From Kineosporiaceae bacterium (GTDB lineage: Bacteria > Actinomycetota > Actinomycetes > Actinomycetales > Kineosporiaceae), in contig JADJPO010000011.1 of the NCBI GenBank assembly GCA_016713225.1, forward strand, positions 124,001 to 188,000: a stretch of DNA of 64,000 nucleotides, read 5' to 3'. This document shows, one piece after another, positions 40,213 through 49,360 of the stretch. Every line of letters begins with the position of its first letter. Positions within the stretch are counted from its first letter, which is position 1. The notes beneath the pieces are model-generated. The model made no database searches. It worked only from the letters and a program-made list of their open reading frames with translations, and was not told the origin of the DNA. Position numbers and translations under genes: made by a program.

Positions 40213-43200
40213 GCGTCCAGGTAGCCCGAGATCTCGGAGCAGGCCCGGTCCAGTGCCGGGTCGAGCCGTTCGCGCTCGACCAGGGCCTGATCGTGCAGAC
40301 CCTGCTCGGCCAGCTGCTCGATCTGCTGACACACCCGCGCGAGATCGTCCGCACCGAGGTTGGCCGCCGCGCCCTTGAGGCTGTGGGCCAGACGGTGCCC
40401 GAGCGCGTCGTCCCGCGCAGCCAAGGCCGCGTCCAGCCCGGTCACCAGATCCGGGACACGATCGAGGAACGACCGGGCGATCCGTTGCACCAGCTCGACC
40501 TCGGCCGGTGAGGCATCGCCCGTGAGCTCGTCCAAGCGCCTCGACACCGAGGATCGCCGCTGGGTCGGAATCGACACTCGGCTCGGCGTGCGCACAGCGT
40601 CGGGCTGGACATCGGGCTGGGCATCGGGCCGGACGTCGGGCTGGGCGTCGGGCTGGACGTCGTCCGGCTCGTGAACCCGGCCCACCCACCGTTCCAGGGT
40701 GACCTCGAGATCGTGCGTCCGGATCGGCTTGGACAGGTAGTCGTCCATACCGACCTGCAGGCACCGGTCGCGATCCTCCTTCATCGCCCCGGCGGTCATC
40801 GCGATGATCGGGATGTGGGCGACGTCCGGTCGGCGGCGCAGTTCGCCCGTGGTGGCGTATCCGTCCAGCCGCGGCATGTGACAGTCCATCAGGATCGCCT
40901 GGTAGGGCCGACCGGCGACCATCTCCAGCGCCTGGACACCGTCCGAGGCGACGTCCACGGTGTAACCCAGTCGTTGCAGGATCCCGACGGCCACCGTCTG
41001 GTTGATGTCGTTGTCCTCCACCAGCAGCAGCAGTCCCCCCGACTGCGGACGTTCGGTCTCGACCGCCGCCGGCGCCCCGGGGGTCGGCTGCGACCGATCG
41101 GCCGCCTGGAGCGCAGCCCGCAGAACCGGCGCCGGAACAGGTTTGATCAGCACTGCCTGGACGCCGGCGGTGCGGGCCTCGCTCTCGTCGATGCCCTCCC
41201 CCGAGGTCAGCAGAACCACCCGGACGGCAGGGATTCCCGGGTGAGCGGCGATCTCGTCGGCCACTCTCAGACCCGTCGTGCCCGTCAGGTTCATCTCGAT
41301 CACCACGGTCTCGATCGGCGTGCCGAGCGAGGCCGACTGCCGCAACAGGTCGAGGGCATGCTCCGGGTCACCGGTGGCCTCGGCCGCGATCGACCAGCCG
41401 AGCACCTGGCCGACCAGCGCCGTCCGGCGGGCCTCGTCGTCGTCCACGATCAAGACCCGGGCCGCCTCGCCGTCACCTTCCGCCGAGGCCGCGACCTGGG
41501 TCAGCGGCACCGCGGCACGGAAGGTGGTACCCGCTCCCGGGGCGCTCTGGACCGAGATCCAGCCGCCCATGGCCTCCACCAGCTGGCGGCTGATCGCCAG
41601 GCCCAGGCCGGTGCCGCCGTAGGTGCGCGTGGTCGAGGCGTCGGCCTGGGTGAACGGTTGGAACAGCTTCGCCACGGTGGTGGCGTCCATCCCCAGCCCG
41701 GTGTCACTGACCTCGAGCTGAACCGCGATGCGGGATCGGGTCTCGGTCTCGACACCGGCACGGGTATCGGTGTCGGCGTCCTCGGTGAGCGCGTCCAGCC
41801 CCGCCTCGGCCGGGTCGAGCCGGTCCAGTCTGATCGTCACCGAGCCCTCGGCGGTGAACTTGATCGCATTGCCGACCAGGTTGAACAACACCTGGCGCAA
41901 CCGGTTCGGGTCGCCGCACAACCGCGCGGGCAGGCCGGGATCGACGTCGATGATCAGCTGTAGCCCCTTGGCATGGGCTGCCTGGCCGGTGAGGCCGACG
42001 ACCTCCTCGATCACCGTCGAGACCTCGAAGTCCATGGCGTCCAGCACGAACCGGCCCGCCTCGATCTTGGAGAAGTCGAGGATGTCGTTGATCACGCTGA
42101 GCAGCGCGGTTCCGGCCGAACGGATGCCCTCGACATAGCGCTGCTGCTCCGGGTCCATCACGGTGGCGCCGAGCAGCTCGGACAGCCCGATCACCCCGTT
42201 CATCGGGGTCCTGATCTCGTGGCTCATCGTCGCCAGGAACTGCGATTTCAACCGAGAGGCCTCGAGGGCCTGGTCCCGGGCATGAGCCAGGGCCTGTTCG
42301 GTGAGCTTGGTGGGGGTGATGTCGTGGGCGACCGCGTAGACCACGGAGCGGTCGTCGTCCACAGCACAGTTCCAGTGCAGCCACACATCGATCCCCGCCG
42401 AGGTCAGGCAGCGGTTCTGAAAGCTCCGGGGTTCGGTGCCGGTCAGCGTCCGCTTGATCTCCAGCAGGGTCCGATCTGCGTCCTCGGGGTGCACCAGGTC
42501 GAGGACACTGCGCCCGAGCAGTTCGGACGCCGGATAGCCCAGCCGCTCCGACCACGCCGGATTGAGCTGCACGAAACGGCCGTCGACCCCGATCAGGCAG
42601 AGCAGCTCCGGTGAGAGCCGGAACAACTGGTCGAGGTGATCGATCGCCGCCTGCCGCTCACTGACGTCCCGCACGAAGCAGTGCAGGGCCGCCGGCTGGG
42701 GTTCGTCAGGGGCGATCAGGGTGATCTCCTGCTTGAACGTCCTACCGTTGCGGCGCACCGCCCGCACCAGGGCGTGGGCCTTGCCCTCGCAGCGAGCCTG
42801 CAGGATGAGCTCGTCCAGCACGTGCCGGTCATCGGGGTGCACCGTGGCGTACCAGTCGGTGCCGATCAGGTCGTCGGCCTCGCAGCCGAGCAGGGCGCCG
42901 TAGGCGGCGTTCACGGTGGTGAAGGTGCCGTCCTGGCCGATGAAGGCGATGCCCTCGATCGCGTTCTCCAGCGCCCAGGACCGGTTGCGCACGCCGGCCT
43001 CGGCCCGCTCCCAGCTGGCGATGATCTCGGCGATGATCAGACACACCACGATGCTGAACAGGCAGAACACCTGCACCGACGAGCGTTGCAGGTACTCGGA
43101 GGGTTCGCGGGTGAACGGTCCGTGACCCGTCGCCGTCGCCCACACCAGGGCGGTGTTCAGGCACCACAGGTGGAGGGCCGTCCATCGCGGCCCCAGCCGG

Positions 43201-44003
43201 ACCACGGCCCAGAACAACGGCGGCAACAGCAGTACCGGCTGCTCGATCAGGCGGTCGCCGTGCCCCAGCAATCCGAGGGAGACCGCGGCGAGCACGATCT
43301 GGGCCGCGACGACCGCCCCGCCCTCCCGCAGTTCTCGGACCGACGGCAGCGCACGGCGGCGATGCCACAGGTACACCACTTCGACGGCCGGCACCACGCT
43401 CACGGTGCCGAACGCCTCGGCGGCCACCCACGACCACCACACCTCGGCCGCGGCGACACCAATCGTCGAGGTCAGCACCACAGCGGCGGTCGCGATGCAG
43501 CCCCCCACCGCCGCCGAGACCACGGCGATCGGGATCAGCCCGCGCATCACCCACCGGGGCGAGCCGGAGGTCAGATCGCGGGCCACGAGTCGGCGCAACA
43601 GGACGGCGCCGAGCAGAGCCTGCAACCCGTCGGCGGCGGCCAATGCCAGCGCCGTACTGAGCGGCAGGCCGAAGGCTCGGTTGACCATGACGTCGGTGGC
43701 GCCCTGGAGCGCCAGATAGGCCGGCCAACGCCGCGCGTCGGTGCGCCGCAAGACCCCCATGGCCAAGCCGGACGCCGGGCCGTAGGCCACCGTCCCGCTG
43801 GGGAACGCCATCGCCCGGCCCAGCAGGGCCAACAGCGCATAAGCCACCGCGAAGGCGGTCAGCCGGGCAACAGTGCGCAGCCAGGGCGGAAGGGCAGCCG
43901 ACAGCTTCACGCACAGGGCATCGGCCCTCGGCGCAGGCTGCTTGACATCAGGCGATGCCAGATGGGCCGGCAGTTCCCTGAGGGAGGGGACCACCGGCCT
44001 CAC
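40197..44003 (-). CDS. MASE1-PAS-PAS hybrid sensor histidine kinase with two receivers and Hpt
   Basis: The 1268-residue protein has, in order, a MASE1 membrane sensor (about 40-335, eight or so TM helices), two PAS domains (about 345-460 and 465-585), HisKA with the phospho-His in [13 protein letters not shown] (about 620), HATPase ([30 protein letters not shown]), receiver 1 (about 860-985), receiver 2 (about 1010-1130, phospho-Asp in [12 protein letters not shown]) and Hpt ([14 protein letters not shown]). Receiver 1 has Glu where the phospho-Asp should be (VVIEMNLTG), so it may not accept phosphate. [16 protein letters not shown] linker repeat lies before Hpt. The GTG start overlaps the stop of the upstream kinase. 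Confidence 0.93.
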   Translation of the reverse strand: MRPVVPSLRELPAHLASPDVKQPAPRADALCVKLSAALPPWLRTVARLTAFAVAYALLALLGRAMAFPSGTVAYGPASGLAMGVLRRTDARRWPAYLALQGATDVMVNRAFGLPLSTALALAAADGLQALLGAVLLRRLVARDLTSGSPRWVMRGLIPIAVVSAAVGGCIATAAVVLTSTIGVAAAEVWWSWVAAEAFGTVSVVPAVEVVYLWHRRRALPSVRELREGGAVVAAQIVLAAVSLGLLGHGDRLIEQPVLLLPPLFWAVVRLGPRWTALHLWCLNTALVWATATGHGPFTREPSEYLQRSSVQVFCLFSIVVCLIIAEIIASWERAEAGVRNRSWALENAIEGIAFIGQDGTFTTVNAAYGALLGCEADDLIGTDWYATVHPDDRHVLDELILQARCEGKAHALVRAVRRNGRTFKQEITLIAPDEPQPAALHCFVRDVSERQAAIDHLDQLFRLSPELLCLIGVDGRFVQLNPAWSERLGYPASELLGRSVLDLVHPEDADRTLLEIKRTLTGTEPRSFQNRCLTSAGIDVWLHWNCAVDDDRSVVYAVAHDITPTKLTEQALAHARDQALEASRLKSQFLATMSHEIRTPMNGVIGLSELLGATVMDPEQQRYVEGIRSAGTALLSVINDILDFSKIEAGRFVLDAMDFEVSTVIEEVVGLTGQAAHAKGLQLIIDVDPGLPARLCGDPNRLRQVLFNLVGNAIKFTAEGSVTIRLDRLDPAEAGLDALTEDADTDTRAGVETETRSRIAVQLEVSDTGLGMDATTVAKLFQPFTQADASTTRTYGGTGLGLAISRQLVEAMGGWISVQSAPGAGTTFRAAVPLTQVAASAEGDGEAARVLIVDDDEARRTALVGQVLGWSIAAEATGDPEHALDLLRQSASLGTPIETVVIEMNLTGTTGLRVADEIAAHPGIPAVRVVLLTSGEGIDESEARTAGVQAVLIKPVPAPVLRAALQAADRSQPTPGAPAAVETERPQSGGLLLLVEDNDINQTVAVGILQRLGYTVDVASDGVQALEMVAGRPYQAILMDCHMPRLDGYATTGELRRRPDVAHIPIIAMTAGAMKEDRDRCLQVGMDDYLSKPIRTHDLEVTLERWVGRVHEPDDVQPDAQPDVRPDAQPDVQPDAVRTPSRVSIPTQRRSSVSRRLDELTGDASPAEVELVQRIARSFLDRVPDLVTGLDAALAARDDALGHRLAHSLKGAAANLGADDLARVCQQIEQLAEQGLHDQALVERERLDPALDRACSEISGYLDAQPVG

Positions 44004-45124
44004 CCTTGATGGCCGGTCAGCGGTAGGCGCACCCGCGCGGTCGTACCCTCACCCGGTCGGGAGCAGAGCTCGAGCTCACCGTCGTGGCGGGCCGCAACCG
44101 ATTGCACCACCGACAGCCCGATCCCAGCCCCCTGAACCTGTTGGGTCCGCGCCGAACTCGTGCGGTAGAACCGGTCGGCCAACCGCGGCAGATCCTCGGG
44201 ATGGATTCCCATTCCATCGTCGATCACCTCCAGGAAGGCATCCGGCCCGCGAACGGCGAGGCGGAACCTCACCGTGCCCGAGGCAGTCGAGAACTTCACA
44301 GCGTTCGAGGCGAGGTTGAGCAGGGCGTGACGCAACTGGGCACGGTCGCCCTGAACCCAGACCGCCGACGCAGTGGTGTCGATGTCGAGCGTCACGTGCA
44401 GCCCGGCGGCCAACGCCTGCGCGGACGTCGCACCCGAGACCTGGGTGAGCAGCTCGACCAAGTCCACTTGTCCCCATCCCGTCTCCGGTGGGCAGGGCGA
44501 ATCCAGTTGGGCCAGTAGGAGCAGGTCGGCCAGCAGCCGGGACAGCCGGCGACTGTTGCGCGCGATGACGTCGATCATCTGCCGCGCAGTCGGATCGAGG
44601 TCACCGAACTCGCCGTCGTTGAGCAGCTCGCAGTACCCCAGGATGCTGCTCAACGGGGTCCGCAGCTCGTGGCTGACCGTGGTGATCAGGTCGTTCTTCA
44701 GCTGATCCAGCTCGATCATGGCCGAGCTGATCGCCCTCAGGCGGCGCTGGCTGACGTCCAGCAGCACCTCGCCATGGCCGAGCAGGTCCCCACCCGGACT
44801 CGCCGTGATCGGGAATGCCAGGGCCAGGTAGGTCGCGCCGTCCAGGCTGACCTCGCGCTCGCGGCTGCCGGGCGCACCGGCGGCTGCGACGTGAATCCCC
44901 CGGTCGACCAGCTCGCGGTACCGCGGGTTGGCCACGAGCTCGTTCCCGTCGACGCCGAAGGCCCCGAGCGCGGCCGGAGCCTGGTCGACGAGCGCGGCCA
45001 GAGCCAGTGCTCGCAGGCGATCATGCGCGGCCTCGGCCTCGCCCGGAGGCACCTGTGCGGCGCCAGCGGCGAGGGCGGGCACACCCCCAAGTTCGGTCAC
45101 ACCCGACCAGTCGTCACCGACCAA
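44000..45124 (-). CDS. Soluble PAS-like sensor histidine kinase
   Basis: The protein has up to 374 residues. The start is uncertain: the open frame begins at a TTG (45124), and the GTG eight codons on is an alternative. The N-terminal 130 residues resemble a PAS/GAF sensor (APAALGAFGVDGNELVANPR). HisKA has the H box in LITTVSHELRTPLSSILGYC and HATPase has NLASNAVKFST, DDGMGI and GAGIGLSVVQSV. No TM helix is present. It is coupled by 4 bp to the hybrid kinase gene and lies 54 bp after the glycosyltransferase gene. Confidence 0.9.
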   Translation of the reverse strand: MVGDDWSGVTELGGVPALAAGAAQVPPGEAEAAHDRLRALALAALVDQAPAALGAFGVDGNELVANPRYRELVDRGIHVAAAGAPGSREREVSLDGATYLALAFPITASPGGDLLGHGEVLLDVSQRRLRAISSAMIELDQLKNDLITTVSHELRTPLSSILGYCELLNDGEFGDLDPTARQMIDVIARNSRRLSRLLADLLLLAQLDSPCPPETGWGQVDLVELLTQVSGATSAQALAAGLHVTLDIDTTASAVWVQGDRAQLRHALLNLASNAVKFSTASGTVRFRLAVRGPDAFLEVIDDGMGIHPEDLPRLADRFYRTSSARTQQVQGAGIGLSVVQSVAARHDGELELCSRPGEGTTARVRLPLTGHQG

Positions 45125-45178
45125 CCCGGTGTGATCATCCTGAGGCCGGTTGCCTCAGGATTCACCCGCGCGGGCGCC

Positions 45179-46607
45179 TCAGTGGGCGCGGGAGAAGCCC
45201 ACTCGGGGCATCGACGCCCAGGCCGAACGCCGCCGGCGCATCGCATCGGTCAGGCCCTGCACTCGCCACCACGACATCATCACCCGCAACGCCGTGGTCT
45301 CCCACAACGCCGCCAGGATCAGCGCAACGAGGTCACGCCACCGGTCGTAGTGCCGCTCGGACACCTCGTCGATCAGCACCGCGGACAGCGAGACGAGCAT
45401 GCCGAAACCGATGGCCATGGCAAAGACGGTCAGGGCGTACAGCGGGTTGAGCAGCCCCAGCCACCAGGCCGCCAGCACGGCCGGCAGGCCGAGCACCTCG
45501 ACCACCGGGCCGAGCATCTCGAACAGCACGTGGTACGGCAGCACGAGCAGCCCGAAGCGGCCGAATCGTGGCCGCAGCATCGCCGAGCGCTGGTGCCAGA
45601 GCACCTGACCCAACCCGTGAGCCCATCGCCGGCGTTGCCGACGCAGGTCGCGACGATGTTGCGGCGCCTCGCTCCAGCAGACCGCCTGTGGCACGATCAC
45701 GACCTTGTAGTCCTTGCGCTTCTGCCGACGCAACATGTGATGCAGCGAGGCGACCAGGTCGGCGTCCTGTCCGAGGCTCTCGGGGTGCAACCCGCCCAGT
45801 GCCACCACGTCCTCACGGCGGAAGGCCCCGAAGGCGCCGGAGATGATCAGCACGCTGTTGAGCCAGCTCCAGCCGATCCGGCCGAGCATGAACGCCCTCA
45901 GGTACTCCACGATCTGGGCACGCACGATCAGTCGCCGCGGCAGGGTGACCGACTCGATCGTGCCCCGGCGCAACACCATGCCGTTGGAGGGGCGCACCAC
46001 CCCGCCGGCAGCCACCACGTCGTCGGGTTGTTCCACCAGGGGGCGCGCGATGTGCAGCAGGGCATCCGGCTCGAGGACCGAGTCGGCGTCCAGGGTGCAG
46101 ATCAACGGGTACCGGGCGGCGTTGAGCGCTGTGTTGAGTGCGTCGGCGCAGCGTCCGGCGTTCTCCTTGCGGATCACGAGCAGATTGCCGCCCCCCTTCG
46201 GGGAAGTGCATCTCCCGGATCCGGCCGATGGTCGGCACGTCCTGCGGGATCACCCGCGTGGTGGGCACCAGGGTGAAGGCGTCACGCAGCAGATCGAAGG
46301 TGTCGTCGGTCGACCCGTCGTCCACCACGATCACCTCGAACTCGGGGTAACGCTGGTCGACGACGGAGCGCAGACACTCCGCGATCATGGGCGACTCGTT
46401 GAACGCCGGAACCAGCACCGACAGGCCGGGGGTGTCGGGGTGGGCGAACAGATCCTCCTTGCGGCTGCTCAGGTTGCGGCGCAGCTCGCGACGCAGGTTG
46501 ACGGCGGCGCCGCCGACCAGCGTGAGCTGCGAGATCGCGACCACCAGCGCGTAGGTCATCACCAGCACGTTGAAGACGATGACCGTCGTGGTCAGCACGC
46601 CCTTCAT
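45179..46607 (-). pseudogene. Membrane family-2 glycosyltransferase, broken by one frameshift
   Basis: The N-terminal frame from ATG 46607 encodes a TM helix and the GT-A domain start (LSVLVPAFNESPMIAE, VIVVDDGSTDDT). The second frame continues with LDADSVLEPDALL, the GGVVRPSNGM region, QDADL, the QxxRW motif in RRQRRRWAHGLGQ and three to four C-terminal TM helices. The break is an extra C in the C6 run at 46191-46196; removing one base gives a single 475-residue protein of the PgaC/NodC/hyaluronan synthase type. The start overlaps the HEAT gene stop (ATGA). It probably makes a surface N-acetylhexosamine or similar glycan. A sequencing error is the likeliest cause of the break. Confidence 0.88.
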
Positions 46608-47710
46608 CCGGACACCTCCATGGTCGAGGCGGCACCTGAGGCAGCTGCCGGTACGTCGCCGGCATCGACCTCGCCGCGGCCGATGAGGACCTCGGCAGCC
46701 TCCGGCACATGAGCCCAACCCCGTAGCGCGGTCACGCCCTTCGGCCCCAGCAGCGCCAGTGACCCGGCCGCGGCGCGGGCCAACACGTGGGTCTCGCCCA
46801 CCAGGAGCCCGGTCAGGACGTCCGCACTGCGCGGGTCGCCCAGCCGGCCGAGGGCGGTCGCCGCAGCCTGTCGCACCGCAACCGGTTGGGCCGATGAGAG
46901 CAACTCGCGCATCGCACCTGCGGGAGTGGGCAGACCGATTCGCCCGAGGGCCTCGACCGCGGCGGCCCGCACTGCGGGGTCGCCGTCGTCCAGCGAGTGC
47001 TGCAGCGGAGCGACCGCCGAGGGCTCGCCGAGCCAGCCGAGCACCTTGGCCGCAGCGCATCGTCCGCGCGGTCCGTGGGTCCGCAGCGCGGAGGTCAATC
47101 GCCCCACGGCCGCCGGCCCCATGCGCAGCAGGGCGAGGGTGATGTAGTGCTCCGACTCGCGCCGGTTCGGGGCGTCCAGCAGCGCGAGCAGGGCGGGGAC
47201 GGCGTCCGTCGAGGCGGTGCGGCCGAGAGCACGCACCGCGGCGCGGCGCACCTCGTCGTCCGAGTCGTCCAGCCGAGCGACCAACTCGGGGACGGCATCC
47301 GCCAACCCGAGGCTGCCCAGGAGTTCGACGGCCCGCAGCCGCCGGGAGGTCAGGATCGAACGGCAGTTCCGGCGGGCGGCGTCCACAGTGCCCCGTCGGC
47401 GCAGCAGGTCGACGAGCACGGCGCGATCGCCGCCGCGCAGCTTGCCGGCCATGGCGGAGGCCATGGAGTCCAGATAGCGACCGACCAGGTGGCTCACTGC
47501 AGGCGGCTCCTCGCCCTCCTCGCCGGCCGAGACCTCCGCATCCAGGGCGGCCAGGATCAGTGGGCGGGCGACGGCCTCGGCCTCGAGCCGGGATCGCTCC
47601 CGCCGGCGCCGCCATCCCCGCACCCCGGCGGTGGCGAGCACCATCAGGACGACGAGCACGGTCAAGATCTCGGTGAGGAGCAGGACCAGGCCGCCGTTGG
47701 CGTCGACCAT
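46604..47710 (-). CDS. Membrane-anchored HEAT-repeat protein
   Basis: The 368-residue protein has one N-terminal TM helix (LLLTEILTVLVVLMVLATAG), a basic stretch RRRRERSR, and then about six HEAT/PBS-like repeats, seen as AVPELVARLDDSDDEVRRAA, AVRALGRTASTDAVPALLAL and AVAPLQHSLDDGDPAVRAAA. HEAT solenoids serve as protein-binding scaffolds. It starts 4 bp after the response regulator and overlaps the glycosyltransferase by 4 bp, so it may tie the enzyme to the signalling proteins at the membrane. That function is inference. Confidence 0.86.
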   Translation of the reverse strand: MVDANGGLVLLLTEILTVLVVLMVLATAGVRGWRRRRERSRLEAEAVARPLILAALDAEVSAGEEGEEPPAVSHLVGRYLDSMASAMAGKLRGGDRAVLVDLLRRRGTVDAARRNCRSILTSRRLRAVELLGSLGLADAVPELVARLDDSDDEVRRAAVRALGRTASTDAVPALLALLDAPNRRESEHYITLALLRMGPAAVGRLTSALRTHGPRGRCAAAKVLGWLGEPSAVAPLQHSLDDGDPAVRAAAVEALGRIGLPTPAGAMRELLSSAQPVAVRQAAATALGRLGDPRSADVLTGLLVGETHVLARAAAGSLALLGPKGVTALRGWAHVPEAAEVLIGRGEVDAGDVPAAASGAASTMEVSG

Positions 47711-47713
47711 GCG

Positions 47714-48088
47714 TCAGCGCACCGCCCGTGCCAGCGACGCGTCGATGCGGGCAGCCACCTCGCGCGGGCTGAACGGCTTGAGGATGTAGTCGTCCGCACC
47801 GGCCGCGAGGCCACGCTGGACGTCGGCCTCCTGGGCCTTGGCGGTGAGCATCAGCACCGGGATGTGGGAGTAGCGGTCATCGGCACGCATGGCCAGGCAC
47901 ACCTCGAGCCCGCCCATGCGCGGCATCATCCAGTCGAGCAACACCAGGTCGACCTGCTGCTGTTCGAGCGCTGCCAGCGCCGCCTCTCCATCGTGTTCGA
48001 CCGATACTTCGTGGCCGCCGCTGGACAGTTTGAACTCGAGCAGAGCACAGATGTCGGGGTCGTCGTCCACGACGAGGATCGAGGCCAT
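47714..48088 (-). CDS. Single-domain response regulator
   Basis: From ATG 48088 (GGAG ribosome-binding site) the product is 124 residues, one receiver: ILVVDDDPDICALL, phospho-Asp in LVLLDWMMPRMGG, Thr in VLMLTAKAQ and Lys in YILKPFSPRE. It is closely similar in plan to the regulator at 39811. It is the first gene of the minus-strand run RR, HEAT, glycosyltransferase, kinase, hybrid kinase. The frame up to 48199 was not used because it lacks a ribosome-binding site. Confidence 0.9.
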   Translation of the reverse strand: MASILVVDDDPDICALLEFKLSSGGHEVSVEHDGEAALAALEQQQVDLVLLDWMMPRMGGLEVCLAMRADDRYSHIPVLMLTAKAQEADVQRGLAAGADDYILKPFSPREVAARIDASLARAVR

Positions 48089-48280
48089 GGTGAGGGCTCC
48101 TTCACTGGGTGCGTTCCGTGACCGGTGCCCCACACGGCCGACCTCCCCCGGACGGCGCAGTGTGCGGCCAGATGGTTGATCGGTCGCCCAACGGCTCACA
48201 TTGAGGCCCCAGTCGTGATCGGCCGGTCGGGTGAGGTGCTCGCCCGCCCGAGGGAGCCCGCCCGCGCGAGCGTGCCCGGC
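48089..48280. promoter_or_regulatory. Upstream region of the signalling/glycan operon
   Basis: This is the left part of a 508-bp non-coding gap. It must carry the promoter of the minus-strand five-gene run. No clear operator or AT-rich island was recognised here; it is followed by the second 20-bp repeat array. Confidence 0.3.
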
Positions 48281-48458
48281 GCGTGCGGTCGCTTCCGAGC
48301 CCGTGCGGTCAGTTCGGAAGCTGTGTGGTCACTTCCGAGCCCGTGCGGTCAGTTCCGGTGCTGTGCGGTCGCTTCCGAGCCCGTGCGGTCAGTTCGGACC
48401 GAGCTGCGGTAACTTTCACCACTCGACAACGCTGTCATCGGACCAGAAGTGACCGCGC
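48281..48458. repeat. Second 20-bp-periodic repeat array with inverted copy
   Basis: Seven units of 20 bp run from 48281 to 48420, built on GTGCGGTC(A/G)CTTCC and GTGCGGTCAGTTCGG versions that partly alternate. After about 25 bp containing GACAACGCTGTCATCGG, an inverted core AGAAGTGACCGCGC lies at 48445-48458. The same order (array, short GACA/TGTC stretch, TGTCATCGG, inverted core) is present at 7671-7832. The copies are more diverged here. Confidence 0.82.
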
Positions 48459-48539
48459 TCAGTGCTGGCCCGATGCGGCCCGATGCCGACATGCCGACTC
48501 CGGACCCCTCGGGCACGCGACAGTGGCACGGCACAGCGA

Positions 48540-48570
48540 AGGGCGGTGGCGCCCAGATCGCCACCGCCCT
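48540..48570 (-). terminator. Terminator hairpin of the small Cys-rich gene
   Basis: AGGGCGGTGGCG at 48540-48551 pairs perfectly with CGCCACCGCCCT at 48559-48570 over a 7-nt loop. It lies 27 bp after the stop of the minus-strand gene at 48597-48761. Confidence 0.7.
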
Positions 48571-48596
48571 CGCGGTCAGGTTCTGATCGGCCGCGC

Positions 48597-48761
48597 TCAG
48601 CGCCCGAACAGCCGGGACAGCAGACCGCCGGTGCGGCGCTGGTCGGGCGGGCAGGAGCACCGATCCCGCTTCGCCACGCCGCGCAGCACCTGCTCGACGT
48701 GCTGACCGCATCCGGTGTAGGTGGCCTTGCCGCAGGTCCGGCAGGTGGCGGGGCTGCACAT
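48597..48761 (-). CDS. Small Cys-rich conserved protein (54 residues)
   Basis: The ORF reads MCSPATCRTCGKATYTGCGQ, then HVEQVLRGVAKRDRCSCPPD, then QRRTGGLLSRLFGR. Seven Cys and one His suggest a zinc-binding knot. Similar short proteins with CRTCGK and GCGQHVEQV are widespread in actinomycetes. Their function is not known. A terminator follows the stop. It is too short for many gene finders but the pattern is strong. Confidence 0.8.
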   Translation of the reverse strand: MCSPATCRTCGKATYTGCGQHVEQVLRGVAKRDRCSCPPDQRRTGGLLSRLFGR

Positions 48762-48816
48762 GCTGATGACTCCTCGAGTGAAGGGGTACCGGGGTGAAGG
48801 TGGATGGATGGGAAGG

Positions 48817-49200
48817 TCAGCCCCCGAAGGGATAACCCAGACCCTGCATGTCGTTCAGGCCACCGCCGTCGGCCACGGTGAGCCCGGCGTCACGCATCGT
48901 CGCGGCGGCCTGGGCCGAACGGTTACCGCTGCGGCAGTAGACCAGGTAGGTGCCGCTCGTGGGCAGCGCGGCGATCTCGGCGGCGAATCCAGCGGACTCG
49001 ACGTCGATGTTGCGTGCTCCGACGACGTGCCCCTGAGCGAACTCGGCCGGCGTCCGCACGTCGATGATCGCGGCGTAGGCGACGCTGGACGCCGCCGGGG
49101 CCGGTTGCGCGGTCCCGCCCGAGGATCCGCAGCCGGCAAGGGAGGTCATTCCGGCCAGCGCCAGGGCAGCCGTCAGGACGGCAGCGGTTCGACGACTCAT
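48817..49200 (-). CDS. Rhodanese-domain lipoprotein
   Basis: The 127-residue protein has a lipoprotein signal (MSRRTAAVLTAALALAGMTS then LAGC, Cys24) and a single rhodanese domain: AAIIDVRTPAEFAQGHVVGA and the active-site loop VYCRSGNRS with its Cys persulfide site. It is exported and anchored on the outer face of the membrane, where it could move sulfane sulfur. A 24-bp perfect palindrome of CsoR/CstR type lies 12 bp before the start, so expression is probably controlled by copper or persulfide. Confidence 0.9.
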   Translation of the reverse strand: MSRRTAAVLTAALALAGMTSLAGCGSSGGTAQPAPAASSVAYAAIIDVRTPAEFAQGHVVGARNIDVESAGFAAEIAALPTSGTYLVYCRSGNRSAQAAATMRDAGLTVADGGGLNDMQGLGYPFGG

Positions 49201-49212
49201 GGTCCGACTCTA

Positions 49213-49236
49213 ACAGATACCCCTAGGGGTATCTGT
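49213..49236. promoter_or_regulatory. CsoR/CstR-type palindromic operator
   Basis: The 24 bp are a perfect palindrome with centre ATACCCCTAGGGGTAT. This matches the form of operators bound by CsoR-family repressors (copper sensor CsoR, persulfide sensor CstR). It sits between the rhodanese gene (minus, starts at 49200) and the VOC gene (plus, starts at 49361). No CsoR-family gene is in the window. Confidence 0.75.
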
Positions 49237-49360
49237 CCGCCTCCCAGGGAGGACAAACCCGAGAGCGCGTCCTAAGCTGCCCGGCACGTTTGTCGCGCAC
49301 CTGATCGATTCGGCCCGAATCCGCGATCGAACGCGCACCCGGACGCAAGGAGCTCATCAC

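Noticed and set aside
42636..44009. Plus-strand open frame of 457 codons within the hybrid kinase gene
   Set aside because: Composition is Arg/Gln/His-rich and matches no fold; the opposite strand codes MASE1 and PAS domains.
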